Source of the DNA: Pseudomonas sp. URMO17WK12:I2
GTDB taxonomy: Bacteria > Pseudomonadota > Gammaproteobacteria > Pseudomonadales > Pseudomonadaceae
Reading direction: 5' to 3'
Length of the DNA stretch: 64,000 nt
NCBI RefSeq assembly: GCF_003253735.1
Contig: NZ_QKYW01000009.1
Span: 124,001 to 188,000, forward strand
Both the position numbers and the translations under genes were made by a program. This document shows, piece after piece, positions 30,340-43,766 of this stretch (position 1 is its first letter; every line of letters starts with the position of its first letter). Under the pieces are notes generated by a model. The model saw only the letters and a program-made list of their open reading frames with translations. It searched no databases and had not been told where the DNA came from.

Positions 30340-31713
30340 ATGACCGAAAGCTTCGTGACCCAATGCCCGAACTGCAGCACCAGTTTCCGCGTGAACCTGG
30401 CCCAGCTTGCCGTCGCCCAGGGTTCGGTGCGCTGCGGCGCCTGCCTGCAGGTATTCAACGCAGCCCGCCAGTTACGCGAGCAGGGCCATCACATTCCGGA
30501 TATGCGCGCGGCCGCACCTGCAGCCCCCAAACCACCTGCACCTGCACCTGCACCTGCACCTGCACCTGCACCGAGCATGGCAGCACCTCCTCCGGCGCCC
30601 GCCAAGCCGGCTGGCAAGCCGGATGACGGCACCCTGTGGATTCATGACGATCTGGATCTCGATGACCTGGACCTCGACGAAGAGCTGGCCAAGCTCGAAG
30701 CCCAGGAGCAGCAGCTGTCCCGTCAGTTCCTCGAGCTCGACCTGCCCACACGGCAGACGCCGCGCTTCGACGAACTGGCCGATGATGACGAGCCTGCCGA
30801 GGACGAACGCTGGGCCGAGGCCCTGCTGCGCGACGATCCGCCCGTCAGCAAGCTGGAGCTAGAGCCGCTCGCCGAGCGCAAGGCACCCAGCATCGATTTC
30901 GGCAAACCGCCGACCAGCAGCCAGCCGCCGGAACAGGTGCCACCGCTGCCCAAGACGCCCGGCCTGCGTGATGTGCTCGCGCCGACCAAGCCAGTCGTCG
31001 CAAGCCGTGACGAGGATGAGCCGCTCTTCAGCCTGAATGCGCAGCGCGATGACGAGCACGAACCCGACCCGGTGATTGACGCGCACCAAGAAGACGCACC
31101 CGAACCACCGCCACTGGCGCCTTCGAAAGCACAGAAAGCCCGCCCACGCGCCGAACCGAACCTGCGCGGCGACGCCCTGTTCGAGCTCGAAGAGGAACCG
31201 CTGCAACTCGATTGGCGCCCGCCGCGCAAGCCCTGGGGCCGCTGGATCGGTTGGGGCCTGCTCAACCTGCTGGCCGCCACTGCGCTGGCCGGGCAATACG
31301 TGATCTATCACTACGCCGAACTGGCCCGCCAGGATCAGTACCGCCCCTGGTTCGAACAGATCTGCCCGACCATCGGCTGCAGCCTGCCGTCCAAGGTCGA
31401 TATCGACCAGATCAAGAGCAGCAACCTGGTGGTGCGCAGCCACCCGGAATTCAGCGGTGCCCTGGTAGTTGACGCGATCCTCTACAATCGCGCGCCGTTC
31501 TCGCAGCCATTTCCGCTGCTGGAAATGCGCTTCGCCGATATCAACGGCCAGCTGATCGCCAGCCGCCGCTTCAAGCCCAGCGAGTACCTGGCCGGTGAAC
31601 TGGCCGGCCAGGCGGAAATGCCGCCGCAGACACCGATCCATATCGCCCTCGACATCCTCGATCCGGGCGCCCGCGCGGTGAACTACAGCCTCAACTTCCA
31701 CTCGCCCGAGTGA
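30340..31713 (+). CDS. DUF3426 zinc-ribbon membrane protein
   Basis: A 457-residue protein. The N-terminus is an MJ0042-type zinc ribbon with two CXXC pairs (CPNC at 9-12 and CGAC at 32-35). A long acidic, proline-rich linker with a (Pro-Ala) run follows, then one membrane helix around residues 305-325 (IGWGLLNLLAATALAGQYVIY) and a C-terminal DUF3426 beta domain of about 130 residues, likely periplasmic (CPTIGCSLP, then SRRFKPSEYLAGE). Function is unknown. It is followed after 200 bp by dusB-fis, the normal Pseudomonas order. The family assignment is firm. Confidence 0.9.
   Translation: MTESFVTQCPNCSTSFRVNLAQLAVAQGSVRCGACLQVFNAARQLREQGHHIPDMRAAAPAAPKPPAPAPAPAPAPAPSMAAPPPAPAKPAGKPDDGTLWIHDDLDLDDLDLDEELAKLEAQEQQLSRQFLELDLPTRQTPRFDELADDDEPAEDERWAEALLRDDPPVSKLELEPLAERKAPSIDFGKPPTSSQPPEQVPPLPKTPGLRDVLAPTKPVVASRDEDEPLFSLNAQRDDEHEPDPVIDAHQEDAPEPPPLAPSKAQKARPRAEPNLRGDALFELEEEPLQLDWRPPRKPWGRWIGWGLLNLLAATALAGQYVIYHYAELARQDQYRPWFEQICPTIGCSLPSKVDIDQIKSSNLVVRSHPEFSGALVVDAILYNRAPFSQPFPLLEMRFADINGQLIASRRFKPSEYLAGELAGQAEMPPQTPIHIALDILDPGARAVNYSLNFHSPE
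30533..30572 (+). repeat. Hexanucleotide tandem repeat (CACCTG)n inside the DUF3426 gene
   Basis: Six complete CACCTG units and a partial seventh, coding for alternating Pro and Ala in the linker of the DUF3426 protein. Because the unit is six bases, gain or loss of units changes linker length without shifting the frame. Confidence 0.9.
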
Positions 31714-31823
31714 AGCAAGCCAACCGATAGGCGGCAGTGCGCGGGCGGCCGTCTGTATCGCGGCCGTCCGCCGGCGCGACCACGCAGCGCAGTCCAACTG
31801 TTCAGATTTTGTTCAAAACCACC

Positions 31824-31852
31824 TTTATCCGGTCATTCAGAGCGGGTATGAT
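31824..31852 (+). promoter_or_regulatory. Putative sigma-70 promoter of dusB-fis
   Basis: A -10 TATGAT at 31847-31852 lies 17 bases after a weak -35 TTTATC at 31824-31829. The region is AT-rich compared with its surroundings and lies about 63 bp before the dusB ATG. A C-rich stretch follows the -10. Assignment is by eye. Confidence 0.4.
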
Positions 31853-31914
31853 CTCCCCCCTTTTCGCACTCTCCTACTGGTCTCAACAGCACGTCTCTTG
31901 AGCAGGGAAGCCCT

Positions 31915-32913
31915 ATGTCGGCGCTAAGCATCGGCCCCTATACATTGCCCAATCGACTGATCCTGGCCCCCATGGCCGGTGTCACCGATCAGCCATTCCG
32001 GCAGCTGTGCCGGCGCCTCGGCGCCGGCATGGTCGTGTCCGAGATGGTCACCAGCGATGTGCGCCTGTGGAATACGCGCAAGTCGAGCCTGCGGATGATT
32101 CACGACGGTGATCCGGAGCCACGCTCGGTGCAGATCGCCGGTGGTGACCCGCAGATGCTCGCCGAGGCAGCCCGCGCCAATGTGCAGCTGGGCGCCCAGA
32201 TCATCGACATCAACATGGGTTGCCCGGCCAAGAAGGTCTGCAACAAGGCAGCGGGTTCCGCACTGCTCAAGGACCAGCCGCTGGTGCAGGCGATTCTCGA
32301 GGCGGTAGTCGCTGCGGTCGATGTGCCGGTCACCCTGAAGATTCGCACCGGCTGGGACCGACAGAACAAGAATGGTGTCGAAGTCGCGCGGATTGCCGAG
32401 CAGTGCGGCATCGTCGCCCTGGCCGTGCACGGGCGTACCCGCGCCGATCTGTACACCGGCGAAGCCGAGTACGACACCATCGCCGCGATCAAGCAGGCCG
32501 TATCGATTCCGGTATTGGCCAATGGCGACATCGACTCACCGGAAAAGGCCGCCCAGGTGCTGGCCGCTACCGGCGCCGATGGTCTGCTGATCGGCCGGGC
32601 GGCCCAGGGCCGCCCGTGGATTTTCAGAGAAATAGAGCATTACCTGCGCACCGGAGCACATTGCCCGGCCCCTGCGCTGGCCGAGATCGAACGCATTCTG
32701 CTCGAGCACCTCGCCGCCCTGCACGCCTTCTATGGCGATGTGATGGGCGTGCGCATCGCTCGCAAGCATGTGGGCTGGTACCTCGCGACGCTGCCCGGCG
32801 CCCGCGAATTCCGAGCCCGGTTCAATCGTCTGGACAGCCAGGAGGCGCAATGTGCAAGCGTTCGCCAGTTCTTCGGTGAGCGCTACAACGATGAAAAAGA
32901 GGCTGCCGCATGA
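31915..32913 (+). CDS. dusB: tRNA-dihydrouridine synthase B
   Basis: Reduces specific uridines in the tRNA D-loop to dihydrouridine with FMN and NADPH. The 332-residue TIM-barrel protein shows LILAPMAGVTDQPFRQLC, DINMGCPAKKVCNKAAGSAL with the catalytic cysteine, TLKIRTGWD, VHGRTRADLYTGEAEYD and NGDIDSPEKA, all diagnostic of DusB. The stop overlaps the fis start by four bases (ATGA). dusB-fis is a conserved gammaproteobacterial operon. Confidence 0.97.
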   Translation: MSALSIGPYTLPNRLILAPMAGVTDQPFRQLCRRLGAGMVVSEMVTSDVRLWNTRKSSLRMIHDGDPEPRSVQIAGGDPQMLAEAARANVQLGAQIIDINMGCPAKKVCNKAAGSALLKDQPLVQAILEAVVAAVDVPVTLKIRTGWDRQNKNGVEVARIAEQCGIVALAVHGRTRADLYTGEAEYDTIAAIKQAVSIPVLANGDIDSPEKAAQVLAATGADGLLIGRAAQGRPWIFREIEHYLRTGAHCPAPALAEIERILLEHLAALHAFYGDVMGVRIARKHVGWYLATLPGAREFRARFNRLDSQEAQCASVRQFFGERYNDEKEAAA

Positions 32914-33230
32914 CAATGTTGACCGAGACTTTAGGAAGTGGGATTACACCCGTGAGCGACAACGCCAGTTTGAAACAGCACCTCAATACCCCGAGCGAAG
33001 AAGGCCAGACCCTGCGCGGCAGCGTCGAGAAAGCCCTGCACAACTACTTCGCTCACCTTGAGGGAGCGGACGTCACCGACGTCTACAACCTGGTGCTCAC
33101 CGAAGTGGAAGCCCCACTGCTGGAGACCGTCATGAACTACGTGAAGGGCAACCAGACCAAAGCCTCGGAGCTGCTGGGCCTGAACCGCGGCACCCTGCGC
33201 AAGAAACTCAAGCAGTACGACCTGCTGTAA
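32910..33230 (+). CDS. fis: DNA-binding protein Fis
   Basis: A nucleoid-associated protein and transcriptional regulator. The 106-residue protein has the helical dimerisation region (LRGSVEKALHNYFAHLEGADV, YNLVLTEVEAPLL) and the C-terminal helix-turn-helix VMNYVKGNQTKASELLGLNR GTLRKKLKQYDLL in one block. The ATG overlaps the dusB stop, so its synthesis is coupled to dusB. A second ATG two codons later and a GTG at about residue 15 are possible alternative starts; many Fis proteins are slightly shorter. A strong terminator follows. Confidence 0.97.
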   Translation: MTMLTETLGSGITPVSDNASLKQHLNTPSEEGQTLRGSVEKALHNYFAHLEGADVTDVYNLVLTEVEAPLLETVMNYVKGNQTKASELLGLNRGTLRKKLKQYDLL

Positions 33231-33250
33231 ATCACCGAAATCCTGAAGAA

Positions 33251-33277
33251 GGGCGGCTCTGATGAGCCGCCCTTTTT
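33251..33277 (+). terminator. Rho-independent terminator of dusB-fis
   Basis: A perfect 9-bp stem (GGGCGGCTC / GAGCCGCCC) with a TGAT loop and a run of five T, 20 bases after the fis stop. Confidence 0.92.
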
Positions 33278-33305
33278 ACTGATTCCCCTGCTGATGGATC
33301 CTGTA

Positions 33306-34910
33306 ATGACCGACCAGACCACCCGCCTCCCCGTCCGCCGTGCGCTGATCAGCGTGTCCGACAAGACCGGCATCCTCGAATTCGCCCGCGAGCTCGTCGC
33401 CCTCAACGTGGAAATCCTCTCCACGGGCGGCACCTACAAGCTGCTCAAGGACAACGGCGTGGCAGCAGTGGAAGTGGCCGACTACACCGGCTTCCCGGAA
33501 ATGATGGACGGCCGGGTAAAAACCCTGCATCCGAAGATCCACGGCGGTATCCTCGGCCGCCGTGCCCTCGACGGCGCGGTGATGGACGAGCACGGCATCA
33601 AGCCGATCGACCTGGTGGCAGTCAACCTGTACCCCTTCGCGGCCACCGTCGCCAAGCCGGGCTGCGACCTGGCCGATGCCATCGAGAACATCGATATCGG
33701 GGGGCCGACCATGGTGCGTTCGGCCGCCAAGAACCACAAAGACGTTGCCATCGTGGTCAATGCCGGCGACTACCAGGCGGTCATCGACTCCCTGAAGCTC
33801 GGTGGCCTGTGCTATGCCCAGCGCTTCGACCTGGCCCTCAAGGCCTTCGAGCACACCGCAGCCTACGACGGCATGATCGCCAACTACCTGGGCACCATCG
33901 ACCAGGGCCGCGACAGCCTCTCCACCGATGACCGCAGCCTGTTCCCGCGCACCTTCACCACGCAGTTCATCAAGGCGCAGGACATGCGCTACGGCGAGAA
34001 CCCGCATCAGCAAGCGGCGTTCTACGTCGAGCATGCCGACGAAGCCTGCGTGGCCACCGCCCTGCAGCTGCAGGGCAAGGAACTGTCGTTCAACAACGTG
34101 GCCGACACCGACGCCGCGCTGGAATGCGTGAAGAGCTTCGTCAAGCCGGCCTGCGTGATCGTCAAGCATGCCAACCCGTGCGGCGTCGCCGTGGTGCCGG
34201 AAGACGAAGGCGGCATCCGCAAGGCCTACGACCTGGCCTATGCCACCGATACCGAGTCGGCGTTCGGCGGCATCATCGCCTTCAACCGCGAGCTGGACGC
34301 TGAAACCGCCAAGGCCATCGTCGAGCGTCAGTTCGTCGAAGTGATCATCGCGCCGAAAATCAGCGCCGCCGCCCGTGAGGTGGTGGCCGCCAAAGCCAAC
34401 GTGCGCCTGCTCGAGTGCGGCGAGTGGCCAGCTACCCGTGCGCCGGGCTGGGACTACAAGCGCGTCAACGGCGGCCTGCTGGTGCAGAGCCGCGACATCG
34501 GCATGATCACCGCCGATGACCTGAAGATCGTCACCCAGCGCGCACCAAGCGAGCAGGAAGTCCATGACCTGATCTTCGCCTGGAAAGTGGCCAAGTTCGT
34601 CAAATCCAACGCCATCGTCTACGCCAAGAACCGCCAGACCGTCGGCGTCGGCGCCGGCCAGATGAGCCGCGTCAACTCCGCGCGCATCGCCGGCATCAAG
34701 GCCGAGCACGCTGGCCTGCCGGTACCGGGCGCGGTCATGGCCTCGGACGCCTTCTTCCCGTTCCGCGATGGCATCGACAACGCCGCCAAGGCCGGCATCA
34801 CCGCAGTGATCCAGCCCGGTGGTTCGATGCGCGACAACGAAGTGATCGCCGCCGCCGACGAGGCAGGGATTGCCATGGTGTTCACCGGCATGCGCCATTT
34901 CAGGCACTAA
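33306..34910 (+). CDS. purH: Bifunctional AICAR formyltransferase / IMP cyclohydrolase
   Basis: Carries out the last two steps of IMP synthesis. The 534-residue protein has an N-terminal MGS-like cyclohydrolase domain (RRALISVSDKTGILEFAREL, ILSTGGTYKLL, DGRVKTLHPKIHGGILGRR) and a C-terminal formyltransferase domain (RYGENPHQQAAFY, KHANPCGVA with the catalytic histidine region, SDAFFPFRDGID). I chose the ATG giving MTDQTTRLP, the usual Pseudomonas start; another ATG-like start four codons earlier is weaker. purD follows after about 200 bp containing a repeat. Confidence 0.97.
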   Translation: MTDQTTRLPVRRALISVSDKTGILEFARELVALNVEILSTGGTYKLLKDNGVAAVEVADYTGFPEMMDGRVKTLHPKIHGGILGRRALDGAVMDEHGIKPIDLVAVNLYPFAATVAKPGCDLADAIENIDIGGPTMVRSAAKNHKDVAIVVNAGDYQAVIDSLKLGGLCYAQRFDLALKAFEHTAAYDGMIANYLGTIDQGRDSLSTDDRSLFPRTFTTQFIKAQDMRYGENPHQQAAFYVEHADEACVATALQLQGKELSFNNVADTDAALECVKSFVKPACVIVKHANPCGVAVVPEDEGGIRKAYDLAYATDTESAFGGIIAFNRELDAETAKAIVERQFVEVIIAPKISAAAREVVAAKANVRLLECGEWPATRAPGWDYKRVNGGLLVQSRDIGMITADDLKIVTQRAPSEQEVHDLIFAWKVAKFVKSNAIVYAKNRQTVGVGAGQMSRVNSARIAGIKAEHAGLPVPGAVMASDAFFPFRDGIDNAAKAGITAVIQPGGSMRDNEVIAAADEAGIAMVFTGMRHFRH

Positions 34911-35042
34911 AATCGGCCGCACTCGGACAGGCATCTGCGGCGTTGCAGCTGGCTCCGATAATGCTCATTGCCAACAGGCAACTCCGCTTATCGAAACCCG
35001 CTGCGCCTTGCATCTACCAGCCCGATCGCGACCTCGGAATTT

Positions 35043-35090
35043 GTAGGGTGGATAACGCTTTGCTTATCCACCTAACGGGCGCAAAGCCCG
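35043..35090. repeat. GTAGGGTGGA inverted repeat, copy 2 (short form)
   Basis: Starts GTAGGGTGGA like the copies at 13562 and 60515. A 9-bp stem GGTGGATAA / TTATCCACC with an 8-base loop is followed by a second hairpin CGGGC / GCCCG. It ends about 20 bases before purD and so lies in its leader. Confidence 0.65.
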
Positions 35091-35109
35091 CCTCCATTGG
35101 GAGCCAGAC

Positions 35110-36399
35110 ATGAACGTATTGATCATCGGCAGCGGCGGTCGTGAACACGCCCTGGCCTGGAAAGTGGCGCAGGACAAGCGCATCGCCAAGGTATTCGTCG
35201 CCCCCGGCAACGCCGGCACCGCCACCGAGGCCAAGTGCGAGAACGTGGCCATCGACGTGCTGGACATCCAGGCGCTGGCCGACTTCGCCGAGCAGAACGT
35301 GCAGCTGACCATCGTCGGCCCGGAAGCACCACTGGTGAAGGGCGTGGTCGACCTGTTCCGCTCCCGCGACCTGGACATCTTCGGCCCCACCGCCGCCGCC
35401 GCCCAACTGGAAGGCTCCAAGGCGTTCACCAAGGACTTCCTGGCCCGCCAGAACATCCCGACGGCCGACTACCAGAATTTCACCGAGGTCGAGCCAGCGC
35501 TGGCCTACCTGCGCGAGAAGGGCGCGCCGATCGTGATCAAGGCCGACGGCCTGGCTGCGGGCAAGGGCGTGATCGTCGCCATGACCCTGCAGGAAGCCGA
35601 GGACGCCGTGCGCGACATGCTCTCCGGCAATGCCTTCGGTGACGCCGGCGCACGTGTGGTGATCGAGGAATTCCTCGATGGCGAAGAAGCCAGCTTCATC
35701 GTCATGGTCGATGGCCAGAACGTGCTGCCGATGGCCACCAGCCAGGACCACAAGCGCGTTGGCGACGCCGACAGCGGCCCGAACACCGGCGGCATGGGCG
35801 CCTACTCGCCGGCGCCAGTGGTGACCGCCGAGGTGCACAAGCGGGTGATGGACGAAGTCATCTACCCGACCGTGCGCGGCATGGCGGCTGAAGGCAACGT
35901 CTACACGGGCTTCCTGTACGCTGGCCTGATGATCGACAAGGCCGGCAAGCCTAAAGTCATCGAATTCAACTGCCGCTTTGGCGACCCGGAAACCCAGCCG
36001 ATCATGGTGCGTCTGGAATCGTCTCTGGTCCTGCTGGTCGAGGCCGCACTGGCCAGGGCACTGGACAAGGTCGAAGCGACCTGGGATCCGCGCCCGACCG
36101 TGGGCGTAGTGCTGGCAGCCGGTGGTTATCCCGGCGACTATGCCAAAGGCGACGTGATCATCGGGCTGGACGATGCCGCGCAGCTGGAAGGCAAGGTGTT
36201 CCATGCCGGCACTGCGCTGCAGGATGGCCAGGTGGTTACCGCTGGCGGTCGCGTACTGTGTGCCACTGCCATTGGCGCCAGCGTGGCGGACGCCCAACAG
36301 CAGGCCTATCGCCTGGCCGAGAAGATCCGCTGGAACGGCATGTTCCATCGCAACGACATCGGCTACCGGGCGATCGCCCGCGAGCGCGGCGAAAACTGA
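35110..36399 (+). CDS. purD: Phosphoribosylamine-glycine ligase (GARS)
   Basis: Joins phosphoribosylamine and glycine with ATP, the second step of purine synthesis. The 429-residue ATP-grasp enzyme begins MNVLIIGSGGREHALAWK and contains IKADGLAAGKGV, NTGGMGAYSPAPV, EFNCRFGDPETQ and the C-terminal domain. A GGGAG ribosome binding site precedes the ATG. It probably has its own promoter between the repeat and purH. It is followed by a perfect hairpin and then retS. Confidence 0.97.
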   Translation: MNVLIIGSGGREHALAWKVAQDKRIAKVFVAPGNAGTATEAKCENVAIDVLDIQALADFAEQNVQLTIVGPEAPLVKGVVDLFRSRDLDIFGPTAAAAQLEGSKAFTKDFLARQNIPTADYQNFTEVEPALAYLREKGAPIVIKADGLAAGKGVIVAMTLQEAEDAVRDMLSGNAFGDAGARVVIEEFLDGEEASFIVMVDGQNVLPMATSQDHKRVGDADSGPNTGGMGAYSPAPVVTAEVHKRVMDEVIYPTVRGMAAEGNVYTGFLYAGLMIDKAGKPKVIEFNCRFGDPETQPIMVRLESSLVLLVEAALARALDKVEATWDPRPTVGVVLAAGGYPGDYAKGDVIIGLDDAAQLEGKVFHAGTALQDGQVVTAGGRVLCATAIGASVADAQQQAYRLAEKIRWNGMFHRNDIGYRAIARERGEN

Positions 36400-36409
36400 T
36401 GTAACACCA

Positions 36410-36433
36410 GGGCGGCATCGCGCGATGCCGCCC
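36410..36433 (+). terminator. Hairpin after purD, possible terminator
   Basis: An 11-bp perfect stem (GGGCGGCATCG / CGATGCCGCCC) with a two-base loop, 11 bases after the purD stop. There is no T run, so intrinsic termination is doubtful; it could protect the mRNA 3' end. Confidence 0.45.
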
Positions 36434-36514
36434 ATCGGCAATACCGCAGGCAGGCGCTCAACCGGGCGGCCTGGCTGTCAGGATAGGGTTTCAGTTTCAT
36501 AGTCTGTGCCACCT

Positions 36515-36535
36515 CGGCTGGCTATAATTCAGCCG
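36515..36535 (+). promoter_or_regulatory. Putative retS -10 element inside an inverted repeat
   Basis: A perfect -10 TATAAT at 36523-36528 sits within the loop of a 6-bp inverted repeat CGGCTG ... CAGCCG. It lies about 30 bp before the retS start. No good -35 is seen, so an activator or an overlapping operator is possible. Confidence 0.4.
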
Positions 36536-36558
36536 TATAACCTAAAAGGGATTGCCAC

Positions 36559-39345
<2,787 letters not shown>

Positions 39346-39415
39346 TGCGGCTGCTAGAATTTTCGATGCCGCCCGCGCCGCCCAGGCACCGCCTACCCTT
39401 TTCGATAGAGCGCCC

Positions 39416-40300
39416 ATGGATATCAAGCAGCTCAAGTTTCTGATCGCCCTCGACGAAACCCGCCACTTCGGCCAGGCCGCGACGCGCTGCCACGTGACCC
39501 AGCCGACGCTATCGATGCGCCTGCGCAACCTGGAGAACGAACTGGGCCTGGAGCTGGTACGCCGCGGCCAGCGTTTCGAAGGCTTCACCGCCGAAGGCGA
39601 GCGGGTACTGGCCTGGGCCCGCAGCCTGATGGCCGCCCACGATGGCCTGTACGCCGAGGCCGCTGCCTGCCGCGGGCAACTGGTCGGCACCCTGCGCCTG
39701 GGCGTGGTGCCGTTGTCCGGCTTCGACCCGATGGAGCTGGTACGGCTGTTCGCCGAGCAGCATCCCGGGCTGCGTTTCCAGCTGTTCGCCCTGAGCAGCG
39801 ACCAGATTCTCGAACGCCTGGGCAGCAATCAGCTGGACCTGGGCCTCTCCTATCTGGACCGCCTCGACCGCGAGCACTTCGACAGCCTGGAGCTGGCCGC
39901 CACCCGTATGGGCCTGCTGTATGACCGGAGGCATTTCCAGTTCACCGAAACCACCCTGCGCTGGGAGAACCTGATCGACCTGCCCCTGGGTTTGCTGTCG
40001 GCCGGCATGCACTTTCGCCAGTCGATCGACCACTGCTTCCGCTCGCGGGGCCTGACGCCCCTGCCCAAGCTGGAAACCGACGCCGTCCACCAGCTGCTGC
40101 AGGCGGTCAGTGCCGGCCTGTGCTGCTCGATCATGCCACTGCGCAACGGCCTGGCCGAATTCACCAACGAGCTGGTGCTCACGCCCATCGAGGACGCCCA
40201 CACCCTCGCGCCCCTGGGCCTGATCATGCGTCGCGGGGCGCCTCGCTCGCCGCTGGCCGAGGCCTGCTTCGGCGAAGCGCACACGCTGATCAGCGCCTGA
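39416..40300 (+). CDS. LysR family transcriptional regulator
   Basis: A 294-residue regulator. The N-terminal winged helix reads MDIKQLKFLIALDETRHFGQ with CHVTQPTLSMRLRNLENELG, and the rest is a two-lobed periplasmic-binding-type effector domain (GTLRLGVVPLSGFDP, QLDLGLSYLDRL). It lacks the cysteines that mark OxyR, although the N-terminus resembles that group. The effector and targets are unknown. It does not sit divergent to an obvious target; its 3' end overlaps the converging transporter gene by 11 bases. Confidence 0.9.
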   Translation: MDIKQLKFLIALDETRHFGQAATRCHVTQPTLSMRLRNLENELGLELVRRGQRFEGFTAEGERVLAWARSLMAAHDGLYAEAAACRGQLVGTLRLGVVPLSGFDPMELVRLFAEQHPGLRFQLFALSSDQILERLGSNQLDLGLSYLDRLDREHFDSLELAATRMGLLYDRRHFQFTETTLRWENLIDLPLGLLSAGMHFRQSIDHCFRSRGLTPLPKLETDAVHQLLQAVSAGLCCSIMPLRNGLAEFTNELVLTPIEDAHTLAPLGLIMRRGAPRSPLAEACFGEAHTLISA

Positions 40301-41618
40301 ATGGCAACTCCTCGCTGCCTGCCTGGGGCGGCCTGTCGGTTTCGCCGCGGTCCGCGCGACCGCCCAGGTACCAGCCGAGCAGCCCCCAGATCGCCGCACA
40401 GACTGCGCCGATCACCGCAATCAATGCCACGCCGTAGCCGAGCATGTCGATCAGGCTCTTGGCCCAGCCGCTGAGCGCGTCACCGCCGCGATAGACCACC
40501 GTGTCGATGAAGTTTTTCGCCTTGTACTTGCTCTCGGCATCCAGCGGCGCGAAGAGCATCTCGCGCCCCGGGCGCACGAAGGCGTACTCACCGATACGCC
40601 GCACGATCATCAGCCCGGCCAGCACCGCGAAGGTCGGCGCCAGGGCCAGGGCGAGAAAGCCCGCGCACATCAGCAGCGGCACCGCGGCCAGCAAGCTGCG
40701 CACGCCAAGGCGCTGGGCGACGCGGCCGGTAATGAACAGCTGGGCCAGCAGCGCACCGGCCTGCACCACGAAGTCGATCAGCCCGAAAACCCGCACCTGG
40801 GCATCGCGATCAGGGAAAAGCTCGGCGACCAGGCGCGCCTGCTCGAAATACAGAAAGGTCGTGACCGTGGCGAGCAGGATCACGAAGGCGCAAATGCCCA
40901 GCAGATAGGGCGAGGTGAACACCCGCGTCATGCCGCTGAACGGATTGCCTGCTACCGGGCGCCTGGGGCTCTCGGCCTGACTGGCGCCCGGGCGCCCCGC
41001 CCCGGCCCATTCGCGCCAGAGCATCAGGTAATGCTTGAGCGCCAGTGCGCCGGCCAACAGCCCGGCTGCCAACATCACCAGGCCGCTGGCGCCGATGCTG
41101 GCGACCAGCAGCGTGCTCAGCGCCGGGCCGGCCAGGCCGCCAACGCTGGCGCCCGCAGCGATAAAGGCGAACAGACGCTTGGCCTGGGGCGAGTCGAATA
41201 CATCGGCCATCAGGCTCCAGGCCACCGAGACCACGAACAGGTTGTAGACCGAGATCCACACGTAGAACGTCCGCGCCAGCCACAGGCTGTCGGCCAGCAC
41301 GCCGAATGCCACGGCAAAGGCCAGCAGGTTGAGGCAGAAGAAACCGTACACCCAGTCGATAAAGCGAATGCGCGGCACCCGCGAGTTGAGCCAGGCGAAC
41401 AAGGGTACCGCCAGCAGCATGACCACGAAGGTCGCGGTGAACAGCCACTGCAGGTTTTCCACCCCGGCCTGAATGCCCATCGACTCGCGGATCGGCCGCA
41501 GCATGAAGTAGCCACAGAACAGGCAGAAGAACAGCGCAAAACCCGCCAACGCCGCGGTCAACTCGGCGGGCTGCGCATTGATCGCGCGGGCCAGGCGCTG
41601 GGGCGTAGATGGGGTCAT
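40290..41618 (-). CDS. MFS / ADP-ATP-carrier-like membrane transporter
   Basis: A 442-residue protein with about 12 membrane helices. The N-terminal helix ALFFCLFCGYFMLRPIRESMG (PIR motif), and RPGREMLFAPLDAESKYKAKNFIDT in the second half, are typical of the bacterial relatives of the NTP/NDP antiporter (ADP/ATP translocase) family within the major-facilitator fold. Related free-living bacterial proteins have no settled substrate, so I call only the family. A charged, Pro/Gly-rich cytoplasmic tail ends the protein. It converges with the LysR gene (11-base overlap) and lies 69 bp from the helicase gene on the same strand. Confidence 0.8.
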   Translation of the reverse strand: MTPSTPQRLARAINAQPAELTAALAGFALFFCLFCGYFMLRPIRESMGIQAGVENLQWLFTATFVVMLLAVPLFAWLNSRVPRIRFIDWVYGFFCLNLLAFAVAFGVLADSLWLARTFYVWISVYNLFVVSVAWSLMADVFDSPQAKRLFAFIAAGASVGGLAGPALSTLLVASIGASGLVMLAAGLLAGALALKHYLMLWREWAGAGRPGASQAESPRRPVAGNPFSGMTRVFTSPYLLGICAFVILLATVTTFLYFEQARLVAELFPDRDAQVRVFGLIDFVVQAGALLAQLFITGRVAQRLGVRSLLAAVPLLMCAGFLALALAPTFAVLAGLMIVRRIGEYAFVRPGREMLFAPLDAESKYKAKNFIDTVVYRGGDALSGWAKSLIDMLGYGVALIAVIGAVCAAIWGLLGWYLGGRADRGETDRPPQAGSEELPFRR

Positions 41619-41687
41619 GGCGTGGGATCCAGGTTCGAAACCTTGCAGTATGGCTCACTGCACCACGCCGACCCTGGCAGCGCCTAC

Positions 41688-43613
<1,926 letters not shown>

Positions 43614-43720
43614 GAGCTGTCACTCCGTTGACCGCTGAATGGCCAATAACCGTAACCTGTGTGGCGAGCGTTTCACAGCGCACAGCCACCCGGGGGCTGC
43701 GAGAAGTGTTGCACCATAAA

Positions 43721-43745
43721 TGACAAAGCCGCCCGAAGGCGGCTT
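43721..43745 (-). terminator. Terminator after pckA
   Basis: On the minus strand an 8-bp stem (AAGCCGCC / GGCGGCTT) with a tetraloop is followed by TTTGTCATTT. It starts about 20 bases after the pckA stop. Confidence 0.75.
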
Positions 43746-43766
43746 GGTCAGCGAGCGCGGGTCAAC

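Noticed and set aside
39416..40300. Calling the LysR regulator OxyR
   Set aside because: The N-terminus is OxyR-like (MDIKQLKFLIALDETRHFGQ) but the conserved redox cysteines of OxyR are not at their expected places, and the neighbours are different.
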